Assembly: GCA_964483785.1 (NCBI GenBank)
Contig: CAZACW010000050.1
Span: 1 to 16,625 of the forward strand
Source: JABDGZ01 sp964483785
Lineage (GTDB): Bacteria > Omnitrophota > Gorgyraeia > Zapsychrales > Fredricksoniimonadaceae
Reading direction: 5' to 3'
DNA length: 16,625 nucleotides
The translations under genes were made by a program, and so were the position numbers. Of the stretch, positions 7,175 through 13,877 are shown one piece after another. Under the pieces are notes generated by a model that was not told the DNA's origin, did not search any database, and was given only the letters and a program-made list of their open reading frames with translations. The first letter of the stretch is position 1, and the number at the start of each line of letters is the position of its first letter.

Positions 7175-8531
7175 TCGTCACAGTCCTCTTCAGGCGCCGC
7201 AGGAGGGAGCCTTTGGCGCTGCCCTGCCCCAGGGAGAGGTCGGAAATGATCACCCGGTCAATGGCGACATTGACTTCCTTCTCATCGACCATTTGCTTAT
7301 AGCCCGTGGTGTCATGGATGGCATAGGGCCTGCCGTCCACCATGCCCAAGTACAGCATGATGTGTCCCTTCATGGCCAGCAGGGTGTTGCCTGGCGGCGC
7401 CTTGGCCACGCCCGCGATCTTGGCCGCCTCATCGCTTTGTTCGTCAAAATCGGCTATACTGCCCACCTGCATCTGGTCCTTGGAATCGCGCGGCAGCATG
7501 ATCCCGACGGAGGCAAACACCATCTGCAGGAACCTGGAGCAGTCCTGCTCGCCGTACATGTCCCCCCAGCCGTAGGGCTGGTTGAGCATCATCAGGGCCT
7601 GCTTGTAGATATTGCGCGCGGTAAACGGCAGAAAGCCCGGATTGATGTCCTCCGCATTCATATAGGCTTCCTTGATGGCGAGGCTGCCGTCGGCGTCCAT
7701 CACCGGTACATTGATGGTCACGCGCCCCGCGTCGATCCCCGAGAGAGGCAGGCGCATGCCCATGCGCACATAATCGTAATAGGCGGTCATGGTATCGTTG
7801 AGAAATATGTCCGCCTTGGGCTTGATCACCACCGCGAAATCATTGTCCTGGGCGAATTCCCGCACCTGGTTGACATCCCCCAGGGCGATGTTCCTGGCCT
7901 CCACCCATCCGTCGCTGATGTTGGAAAGGGCATAATACCATTGACCGTCTGCGGACGTATGGACCACGGCCACCGGCGTGCCCACATCCAGGGCGCTGTT
8001 TTGCAGCATGTCGAAATCACGGGATTCTTTCTCCTCATACAGGCCCTGGCGCGTCGGCAAAAAGCGCTGGGGCGCGAAATGCACCACCAGGCCGTAGCGG
8101 GGGGCCACGCCGATGACGACCCCGCTTAAATTCATGTTGCGCCGCGCCTCGTCCATAAAATCCCGGTCCCCCTTGACCCCGGCCGCCGTGTAATAGTCCT
8201 TGGCCGTGATATCGCCCAGGGTCTTTTGCAATTGATCGAGGAGATTCTCGGTCTTTAAATCCTGGAGAATGGTGAAAATGTCCTTCGTCAATTTATTGTC
8301 GCTGCGCACCCGCTCATTAAAGGCCTCAATGGCATCAGGGCTCATGATCACGGCATCGGGATTGGGATGGCGGCTGATCCAGTAACCGGCTGTTTTCATC
8401 ATGCGCTGGGCATGGCCGGTCAATGCAGGCGCTTCATAGTTGGACCGTTGCTGGGCCCAAACGCTGGAAACCATCAACCAAACCATGAGGGCAGGAAAAA
8501 ATATAAACTTCCTCAACTGCGGCATGGCCAT
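7167..8531 (-). CDS. Secreted SH3b-NlpC/P60 peptidase (YkfC-like)
   Basis: A 454-residue exported cell-wall peptidase. Residues 1-26 form a signal peptide (basic start, hydrophobic core, cleavage after SSVWA). The middle (about 135-280) holds SH3b-like segments such as WYYALSNISDGWVEARNI. The C-terminal NlpC/P60 domain has its catalytic cysteine in EQDCSRFLQMVF (C331), the histidine in MKGHIMLYLG (H390) and a third polar residue in AIHDTTG (H406). Relatives such as YkfC cut between gamma-D-Glu and the diamino acid of murein peptides, releasing L-Ala-D-Glu, the substrate of the epimerase encoded directly downstream with an 8-base overlap. An in-frame ATG two codons in is an equal start. No clear ribosome-binding site is seen. 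Confidence 0.9.
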   Translation of the reverse strand: MAMPQLRKFIFFPALMVWLMVSSVWAQQRSNYEAPALTGHAQRMMKTAGYWISRHPNPDAVIMSPDAIEAFNERVRSDNKLTKDIFTILQDLKTENLLDQLQKTLGDITAKDYYTAAGVKGDRDFMDEARRNMNLSGVVIGVAPRYGLVVHFAPQRFLPTRQGLYEEKESRDFDMLQNSALDVGTPVAVVHTSADGQWYYALSNISDGWVEARNIALGDVNQVREFAQDNDFAVVIKPKADIFLNDTMTAYYDYVRMGMRLPLSGIDAGRVTINVPVMDADGSLAIKEAYMNAEDINPGFLPFTARNIYKQALMMLNQPYGWGDMYGEQDCSRFLQMVFASVGIMLPRDSKDQMQVGSIADFDEQSDEAAKIAGVAKAPPGNTLLAMKGHIMLYLGMVDGRPYAIHDTTGYKQMVDEKEVNVAIDRVIISDLSLGQGSAKGSLLRRLKRTVTIE

Positions 8532-8588
8532 ATTTTATCAGGAATTAAAAAGACACAATATTTAATTCCAGAAATAAGTAAGGGGTCC

Positions 8589-8602
8589 CCTGATGTATCA
8601 GG
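8589..8602. repeat. Short perfect inverted repeat over a stop codon
   Basis: CCTGAT-GT-ATCAGG (8589-8602) spans the TGA stop of the secreted modular protein. It adjoins GGGGTCCCC (8582-8590). There is no T-run after it on the minus strand, so terminator activity is doubtful. Confidence 0.4.
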
Positions 8603-10316
8603 TGGAAGAGGTCTGCAGGTTGCGCCTTAACTCGGAAAGCACAGGTTCATGAAGGGCGGGCTGGATTTCGATGATTTCAAGATCAAAGCCCTGGATGCGG
8701 TTTAACTGGGCCATGTCCTGATTGGCCAAGGGCAAGGGCACCCCGCGGCCGTTGTATCTGATCAGCATGTTCAAATGCGCGGCGTTGAAATCAACACCGC
8801 CGTTTCTTGTTAAAACAGCATGGTGTTCTGGGACGGTTTGATCTCCGGCCATAGCTTGATCAATATTTAATTTTGGTCTTTTTCCTAAATAATCCGGCGC
8901 CCGACGGTATAACTCTTCAACTCTGTTTAATTTATAATACCATCGTTGCAATCGATTCATCGATCCACCTGGACGTATGCCTGATCTTGCATTATCCAAT
9001 ATTCCTTTAGCTGCGGCCCAATCTTGACCTTGTATATATTGCCGTGCCTTGCTCATTTCATCCCGCCAATCCGGTTGAAAAGCCGCCATGGCTGAATCAC
9101 GGTCTTTCATAGCGGTGCTGTTTGGATTCATCGTCTGGCTCCTTGTGCCATTTTCAGGATTCAGGATCACCGCGGCCTTGTCCAAAAATCCCTCTTCGGC
9201 AGGGGCTGTCATGGCCAGGTTATGAGGCAATCTGCCGCCGGGATGAAAAACAATCAGCGCGGTCTGGACCTTTCGCGTTGGATCATGGCGGCTGAAGCCT
9301 CCGGAAAAATATTTGCGCGGGATCTCTTCATCGGTGTAATGGTCAATGTCGTCCTTGATATAATTGAATACGCCTTTTTTAAAGGCCTTCAGGTATTGTT
9401 CATAAATGGACTCATTGGTTTTAGGGTCCTGATCAATGCCCTTGACCTTGGCCTTGTCCGCAAAGACCTTGCCCAAGAGCGATTCCCTCAAGGCCTTCTT
9501 GTACCAGGTGGCCAAAACCATCCCGCTGTACATTTGGCGAAGGGCCGCGAAGTTTTTCCCGTTGTTGACTTCCTTTTCCAATTCCGGAACAACGATTTCG
9601 CGGATGACTTGGGAGCCTATGGCATGGGTATCGTTTTGGACTCCTGGTTGAGCGGAAATGGCATGATGAGATAAAGATAAATAATCTTCTTCCAGCATCA
9701 CCTTCAAATGGCTTTGCAGGATATAGGCCGTATTGCCGCTTTCATAAATAAAAGCCGTGTCCGGCACGATCCAGACCTTATTGAAGGTGTTCACCGGGAC
9801 CTGGTTTGTGTGATATTCCTTCCAGGCCCGCTCATAGACCTTGTCCCAAAATTTCCTGCCCCAGGCGCCGTCCGGATAAATCAGGCTCGAAGAAACCTGC
9901 TTTAAAATATAATCTTCGGCCAAAAGGTCCCGGCCCATTTCCGTTTTTCCGAAATCTTCTTTAATGATGCGGTTATTTTCGTAAGGCGATAAATTGACCC
10001 ATTGGTCTTCATCGGGAATTGTCAAAGAAGCCAGGAAATATTTGATCAATTTTTTATAGGCGGCCCTTTTCTTGTCCGCTTCCAAATTTTCATCGCCTTT
10101 ATAGATCAAAAAATCGAATTGCAGGGCATTGTCAGGATGAATGGTCAAGCCCTGCAAATGGGCAGGCGTATAGTCAGGGCTTAACTGCACCATCTCCCCG
10201 GCCGCGGGCAGAAAGGGCATGGGCTCGTCCTGGCCGCTTTGGGCAAGGCAGGGGCCGTTGACCATATTGGCCAAAAAGGCAAGAATGACAAAATGAGTGA
10301 CAAACCTTGGGGCCAT
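8598..10316 (-). CDS. Secreted modular protein of an Omnitrophota-type family, unknown function
   Basis: 572 residues with a signal peptide at 1-25 (cleavage near GPCLA). I chose the ATG at 10316 because GGAG lies six bases upstream; an in-frame TTG at 10328 overlaps that site. Residues about 45-340 form an N-terminal module rich in charged helices, with landmarks LSPYENNRIIKEDFGKTEMG, NTFNKVWIVPDTAFIYESG, VIREIVVPELEKEVNNGKNF and finally RKYFSGG. A lower-complexity middle (about 345-500) includes a helical stretch reminiscent of TPR-like repeats. The end (about 502-560) is a compact module, GGVDFNAAHLN then GVPLPLANQDM and IIEIQPA. I recognise no catalytic motif. The same N- and C-terminal modules recur in the large protein at 13878-16625. 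I recall such modules from Omnitrophota genomes, but that is memory, not a search result. Likely envelope-associated or exported. Confidence 0.85.
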   Translation of the reverse strand: MAPRFVTHFVILAFLANMVNGPCLAQSGQDEPMPFLPAAGEMVQLSPDYTPAHLQGLTIHPDNALQFDFLIYKGDENLEADKKRAAYKKLIKYFLASLTIPDEDQWVNLSPYENNRIIKEDFGKTEMGRDLLAEDYILKQVSSSLIYPDGAWGRKFWDKVYERAWKEYHTNQVPVNTFNKVWIVPDTAFIYESGNTAYILQSHLKVMLEEDYLSLSHHAISAQPGVQNDTHAIGSQVIREIVVPELEKEVNNGKNFAALRQMYSGMVLATWYKKALRESLLGKVFADKAKVKGIDQDPKTNESIYEQYLKAFKKGVFNYIKDDIDHYTDEEIPRKYFSGGFSRHDPTRKVQTALIVFHPGGRLPHNLAMTAPAEEGFLDKAAVILNPENGTRSQTMNPNSTAMKDRDSAMAAFQPDWRDEMSKARQYIQGQDWAAAKGILDNARSGIRPGGSMNRLQRWYYKLNRVEELYRRAPDYLGKRPKLNIDQAMAGDQTVPEHHAVLTRNGGVDFNAAHLNMLIRYNGRGVPLPLANQDMAQLNRIQGFDLEIIEIQPALHEPVLSELRRNLQTSST

Positions 10317-10426
10317 GTTCCGCTCCAAAAAATTGTTTAATTTACATACTGTTTAAAGTATGCCACGTATAAATTAGCTAAACAAGGGGCTTTGAACGAG
10401 AGCCGGAAAGCGCTTCCCAGCCCTAA

Positions 10427-10474
10427 AAAAAGGGGACGTCTCCCAATTAATTAATTGGGAGACGTCCCCTTTTT
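10427..10474. terminator. 48-bp perfect palindrome, probable bidirectional terminator
   Basis: Left half 10427-10450 (AAAAAGGGGACGTCTCCC then AATTAA) and right half 10451-10474 are exact reverse complements. The G/C-rich stem has T-runs after it on both strands, so it could terminate transcription arriving from the OsmC side and from the opposite direction. It contains no spacer at the dyad centre. It may instead belong to a mobile REP-like repeat family. Confidence 0.65.
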
Positions 10475-10475
10475 A

Positions 10476-10502
10476 CCATCACAACCCCGGGGGTTGTGAT
10501 GG
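10476..10502. repeat. Dispersed palindrome CCATCACAACCCC-G-GGGGTTGTGATGG
   Basis: Thirteen-base perfect arms (10476-10488 and 10490-10502) around a single G. The core differs by one base from the copies in 5952-6079, which shows that the same repeat occurs in at least two intergenic regions 4.5 kb apart. Confidence 0.8.
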
Positions 10503-10514
10503 GTATCCATGCGT

Positions 10515-10603
10515 ACCGTCGGGTGGCCGAGGGAGGGGTATCGCCCGTTGAGCGAGGCTTTTCGCGAGCGAAACGGGGATACCCGAGGCCAGGACCCGAC
10601 GGT
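10515..10603. repeat. 89-nt nested hairpin element
   Basis: The outer stem pairs ACCGTCGGGT (10515-10524) with ACCCGACGGT (10594-10603) and continues with GGCC (10525-10528) against GGCC (10587-10590), leaving a three-base bulge. An inner stem pairs GGGTATCGCCCGTT (10536-10549) with AACGGGGATACCC (10572-10584) with one bulged base. The tip contains a small hairpin TTCGC-GA-GCGAA (10560-10571). It could be a structured RNA or a folded mobile element. It does not have tRNA architecture. Confidence 0.6.
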
Positions 10604-10638
10604 CTGCGAAACATATCCTTGCATGCCTATAGACAGTG

Positions 10639-11046
10639 TTAAGGGTAGATGAAACGGACCGGGATTTTCATGTCCGGATGCAGGCTTTTATGCACCGGAC
10701 AGCTGTTGGCCGCGGCCTCCAGCATGGAACGCTTCTGCAGAGGGATGCCCGGGGCCATGTGCAGATCAACGCTGATACTGCCGATGCGCCGCTTTGGCGA
10801 GGTGATCATTTCCTTGGCGACCTGCGCTGATGTTCCTTGAAGCTCTATATTGTGCCTGGCAGCCACAATGCCCATGGTGGTCAACATGCAGGAGCCCAAG
10901 GCCGCAGCCACCAAATCCGTCGGGGAAAAAGCCTCGCCTTTGCCCATATTGTCCTTGGGCGCGTCGGTTTGGATCTTGGCGCCCGAAGGCCCATGGGTCA
11001 AGAGGCAATGCAATTGTCCTTCATACTCAATATTCATGTTTACCAT
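10639..11046 (-). CDS. OsmC/Ohr family protein
   Basis: 135 residues of the OsmC-like family (PF02566). Members with both cysteines are thiol peroxidases that detoxify organic hydroperoxides. The two reactive cysteines are in AAALGSCMLTTM (C53) and AAANSCPVHKSL (C116), each in the family context. The SPTDLVAAALGSC stretch and NSCPVHKSL match the broader OsmC/YhfA-like branch more than classical Ohr, so peroxidase activity is likely but not certain. The start is set by a perfect Shine-Dalgarno sequence AAAGGAGGT six bases before the ATG at 11046. That sequence overlaps the stop codon of the upstream MFS gene, so the two are one transcription unit with coupled translation. Confidence 0.92.
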   Translation of the reverse strand: MVNMNIEYEGQLHCLLTHGPSGAKIQTDAPKDNMGKGEAFSPTDLVAAALGSCMLTTMGIVAARHNIELQGTSAQVAKEMITSPKRRIGSISVDLHMAPGIPLQKRSMLEAAANSCPVHKSLHPDMKIPVRFIYP

Positions 11047-11058
11047 AGCGCACCTCCT

Positions 11059-12324
11059 TTAATGCATATGATCGACGATAATCCCTTTTTGGATATAAAC
11101 CGGCCGGATATGGCCCCGCAGTTTCGGCCTTTGCAGGGCAAATAGCAAGGTTGCCGCCAGACAAATACATCCGCCGGCCAAAAGCGTGTGTCCCGCACCG
11201 ATTTTAGAGGCCAGGATGCCGGCGCATAAACTGCCAAAAGGCGCCAGGCCCATAAAGGCCATGGTGTAAAAACTCATGACCCTGCCCCGCTTGTCTTCTT
11301 CGACGATGGTTTGCAGGATGATATTGCTGGAGGCCATCTGCACCATCATGCCGAAACCCGAACATAACAAGACCGGGACAGCGATCTTCAAAACAGAGGT
11401 CTGGGAAAAAACCACCACCCCGGCGCTAAACAGCGCGGCGGTCCAGGTCATGACCAGCGTCAAGCCCAGCACATTGCGGCGGCTGGCCAGATAAATGGCG
11501 CCGGTCAAGGCGCCTAAGCCGGTGGCAGCCATCAACAGCCCCAGGGTCTTTGATCCGCCGTGAAAAATGTCCCGGGCAAACACTGGCATCAGGGCCTGCA
11601 CCCCTCCGGCCACCAGGCTGATCACGGACAAAAGCATCAGGATGGTGCAAATCGGCACGGAATTGACCGCGTAGGCAAAGCCCTCTTTGAGCTGAAGCAT
11701 CACAGATTCCTTCCGGCGCAGGGCAGGTTCCCAGCGGGGTAGTTTCATCGACATAAGGGAAAACAGCACCGCGCTATAGCTTAAGGCATTGAGCAAAAAA
11801 CAGATGCCCTCGCCAAAAACGGCAATGATCATGCCGCCGATCGACGGCCCTAAAAGCCTGGCGGAATTGACCATGGTGGAATTAAGCGCGATGGCATTGG
11901 AAAGGTCTTCCCTGTCGCTGATCATCTCCACGGTAAAGGCCTGGCGCACCGGAATGTCAAAGGCATTGATTGCGCCAGAACAAAAACTTAACACCAGGAT
12001 GTGCCAGACCGTGATCCTATGCGTCATATAAAGTAGATACAAGACCACCGCCTGCAGCATGGCCGCGGATTGGGTGATCAATAAAAGGCGGTGGCGGTGA
12101 TGCCTGTCCGCAATCACACCGGCCAAAGGTGCCAGCAAAAAAGCGGCGATCTGGCTGGAGAATCCCACCAAGCCCAGCAAAAAGGCGGAATGGGTGAGCC
12201 GGTACACCAGCCATGAGACCGCGATCTGCTGCATCCAGGTGCCGATCAGGGAAATGCTCTGCCCGCCGAAAAAAAGGCGGTAATTTTTATGGCGCAAGGC
12301 GCGAAAAACTGTTTTAATGTTCAT
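11059..12324 (-). CDS. Major facilitator superfamily exporter (MFS_3/EntS-like)
   Basis: A 421-residue inner-membrane transporter with twelve predicted membrane segments in two halves, of the type related to EntS and macrolide or tetracycline exporters (PF05977 or PF07690). The loop 2-3 motif A is GVIADRHHRHRLL (69-81), and a loop 8-9 equivalent, SRRNVLGLTL, is visible. RLLGPSIGGMII in the first half is the motif-C-like antiporter region. I start it at the ATG of MNIKTVFRAL (12322-12324). A frame open to 12588 adds a non-membrane stretch that overlaps the divergent MFS gene and is unlikely to be translated. The osmC-like gene follows with its ribosome-binding site on this stop codon. Substrate unknown. 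Confidence 0.9.
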   Translation of the reverse strand: MNIKTVFRALRHKNYRLFFGGQSISLIGTWMQQIAVSWLVYRLTHSAFLLGLVGFSSQIAAFLLAPLAGVIADRHHRHRLLLITQSAAMLQAVVLYLLYMTHRITVWHILVLSFCSGAINAFDIPVRQAFTVEMISDREDLSNAIALNSTMVNSARLLGPSIGGMIIAVFGEGICFLLNALSYSAVLFSLMSMKLPRWEPALRRKESVMLQLKEGFAYAVNSVPICTILMLLSVISLVAGGVQALMPVFARDIFHGGSKTLGLLMAATGLGALTGAIYLASRRNVLGLTLVMTWTAALFSAGVVVFSQTSVLKIAVPVLLCSGFGMMVQMASSNIILQTIVEEDKRGRVMSFYTMAFMGLAPFGSLCAGILASKIGAGHTLLAGGCICLAATLLFALQRPKLRGHIRPVYIQKGIIVDHMH

Positions 12325-12354
12325 GATTCCATCACAATAACACACCCATCCTCT
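12325..12354. promoter_or_regulatory. 30-bp divergent intergenic region between two MFS genes
   Basis: Only 30 bases separate the two start codons, so at least one promoter must lie inside the opposite coding region. On the minus strand TTGCTT and TGTTAT, 17 bases apart, are a weak candidate. No clear Shine-Dalgarno sequence precedes the plus-strand ATG. Confidence 0.35.
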
Positions 12355-13617
12355 ATGCCAAGCAAAATTTCGACTTGTGCCATCCCTGAAATGCTGCACA
12401 ACCAGGATATCCGCTGGTGGATCGGCTCCGTCGGATTTTTCACGCTGGGCAGCAGGGCCCTGGCCGTCATCATCGGCTTTCAGATCTATCAAATCACCCA
12501 CAGCGCGCTTTGCCTGGGATGGCTGGGATTGGTTGAAGCTGTCCCTGCCCTGGCCCTGGTTTTGATCGGCGGTTATGCGGCGGACCATTTCAACCGCCGC
12601 AACATCCTCTTGATCACGCGCGCGGCCTCGATGATCTGCGGCCTGGCCCTGGCTTTTTTATCCCTGCAGCATTACGCACATTCCCTGCTCGGCCTTTATG
12701 CCGTGATTTTCGCGGCGGGCATCGCCCGCGGTTTCGCGGACCCGGCCACCACGGCTTTCGAGGCCCAGGTGGTGCCCAAACACATCACGGCCCAGGCCTC
12801 GTCGTGGATCGGCAGTGCCTGGGTGGGGTGCGGCATCATCGGCCCGGCCATCATTGGTTTTGTGTACGAAGCCTGCGGCGCCTTTGGTTCCTATGCACTG
12901 ATCGCCATTTTCTTTGCCCTCGGCTTTTGCTGCACCCTGGCCATTCCCCCTAAGCCCCAGGTGATGCCTGAACATAAAGAGCCGGTCTTAGCCAGCATCG
13001 CCATGGGCTGGCGTTTTGTTTTGAGCCAGCAGCCGCTGTGGGCCGGCATGACCCTGGATCTGATCGCCGTGCTTTTCGGCGGGGTGGTGGCCCTGCTGCC
13101 CATCTATGCCAGCGATATCCTGCACGTCGGCGCCAAGGGCTTAGGCTTGCTTAATGCCGCCGCCTCGGTCGGCTCCCTGCTCATGATGCTCTATGCCTCC
13201 CAAAATCCGCCCATGGCCCGGGCCGGACGCAATTTGCTTTTGAATGTGGCCGGCTTCGGCGTCAGCGTCCTGGTCTTCGGCTTCTCCAAAAATTTTCTCC
13301 TGTCCCTGGCGGCCCTGGCCTTAAGCGGCGTCTTCGACGGGGTCAGCATGGTGATCCGCAGGTCCATGGTCAGGCTCCTGTCCCCTGATCAGATGCGCGG
13401 CCGGATCTCGGCGGTAAGCTGGATCTTTATCTGCTCCTCGAATGAATTGGGCGCGTTTGAAAGCGGCATGGTGGCGGCCTGGCTGGGGGCTGTTCCCTGT
13501 GTCGCGGTGGGTGGGGTGATCACCTTGGGCGTTGTGGGCTGGATGGCCTGGGCCGCGCCCCAGCTTCGCCGGCTGCGTTTTGATCCCAAGACCATGGAGA
13601 GGGTTTACTTGCCGTAA
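12355..13617 (+). CDS. Major facilitator superfamily exporter (MFS_3/EntS-like), the only plus-strand gene
   Basis: A 420-residue twelve-segment inner-membrane transporter from the same MFS branch as its divergent neighbour. Motif A is GGYAADHFNRRNILL (72-86), the motif-C-like segment is VGCGIIGPAIIGFVYEACG, and the loop near the end of helix 10 reads LLSPDQMRGRISAVSWIFI, which corresponds to EEDKRGRVMSFYTMAF in the neighbour. The ATG at 12355 is preferred to the upstream in-frame ATG at 12289, which lies inside the opposite gene; ATG at 12391 is also possible. The two transporters look like diverged paralogues in opposite orientation. Its last 13 bases overlap tail-to-tail with the small secreted protein. 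Substrate unknown. Confidence 0.88.
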   Translation: MPSKISTCAIPEMLHNQDIRWWIGSVGFFTLGSRALAVIIGFQIYQITHSALCLGWLGLVEAVPALALVLIGGYAADHFNRRNILLITRAASMICGLALAFLSLQHYAHSLLGLYAVIFAAGIARGFADPATTAFEAQVVPKHITAQASSWIGSAWVGCGIIGPAIIGFVYEACGAFGSYALIAIFFALGFCCTLAIPPKPQVMPEHKEPVLASIAMGWRFVLSQQPLWAGMTLDLIAVLFGGVVALLPIYASDILHVGAKGLGLLNAAASVGSLLMMLYASQNPPMARAGRNLLLNVAGFGVSVLVFGFSKNFLLSLAALALSGVFDGVSMVIRRSMVRLLSPDQMRGRISAVSWIFICSSNELGAFESGMVAAWLGAVPCVAVGGVITLGVVGWMAWAAPQLRRLRFDPKTMERVYLP

Positions 13618-13850
13618 TCATTGCCGATAAAGGCGCGGTCGCCGGCAAAGGCGGAATCGGTATTTTGCTTGGTGTCCTGGTCCCACGGGTCCCCTGCAAA
13701 GGACGAATTTTCCTGCGTCAGTTCAATCGTACTGTTGGAAATGTCGCCGATAAAGGCACTGTTGATGGCGGCTGGGGCCTCGTCGGCCGAAGCAGAAAAA
13801 CCAAGATACAGAAAAGGCCAAACTAAAATCAACGCGGCTAAAGGGCGCAT
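13605..13850 (-). CDS. Small secreted protein with four [SA]-F-[IA]-G-[DN] repeats
   Basis: 81 residues. A signal peptide covers 1-22 (hydrophobic core ALILVWPFLYLGF, likely cleavage after SASA). The mature part, about 59 residues, is acidic and has no cysteine. It repeats a short motif: SAFIGD (31-36), SSFAGD (49-54), SAFAGD (66-71) and AFIGND (73-78). The surrounding N/S/T-rich segments are also loosely repeated. I recognise no family. It starts 27 bases after the stop of the large modular protein on the same strand, so it is probably co-transcribed. Its 3' end overlaps the convergent MFS gene by 13 bases. No strong ribosome-binding site is seen. The signal peptide and regular repeats argue that it is a real gene. 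Confidence 0.68.
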   Translation of the reverse strand: MRPLAALILVWPFLYLGFSASADEAPAAINSAFIGDISNSTIELTQENSSFAGDPWDQDTKQNTDSAFAGDRAFIGNDYGK

Positions 13851-13877
13851 GGTCTTATTTTTACCAGAAATCAGGGG

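Larger units (their letters stand above)
10317..10638. other. Gene-free 322-bp region rich in palindromes
   Basis: No credible ORF or tRNA is present. From left to right it holds an A/T-rich upstream region of the secreted-protein gene with a small hairpin (CATACT 10345-10350 pairing with AGTATG 10357-10362), a 48-bp perfect palindrome, a copy of the dispersed CCATCACAACCCC palindrome and an 89-nt nested hairpin. On the minus strand TTGTTT and CATACT, 17 bases apart just upstream of the secreted-protein gene, could be a weak promoter. Confidence 0.7.

Noticed and set aside
6999..8129. 376-codon plus-strand ORF rich in histidine
   Set aside because: It is antisense to the epimerase and NlpC/P60 peptidase. 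The His-rich composition is the usual signature of a reverse-frame artefact.
10515..10603. Possible tRNA-Ser/Leu gene suggested by GGTGGCCGAG
   Set aside because: No anticodon stem, T-loop or acceptor stem can be formed in tRNA order. The nested-hairpin folding explains the sequence better.
12325..12588. N-terminal extension of the minus-strand MFS transporter
   Set aside because: The extra 88 residues have no membrane segments and overlap the divergent MFS gene. MFS homology begins at MNIKTVF.
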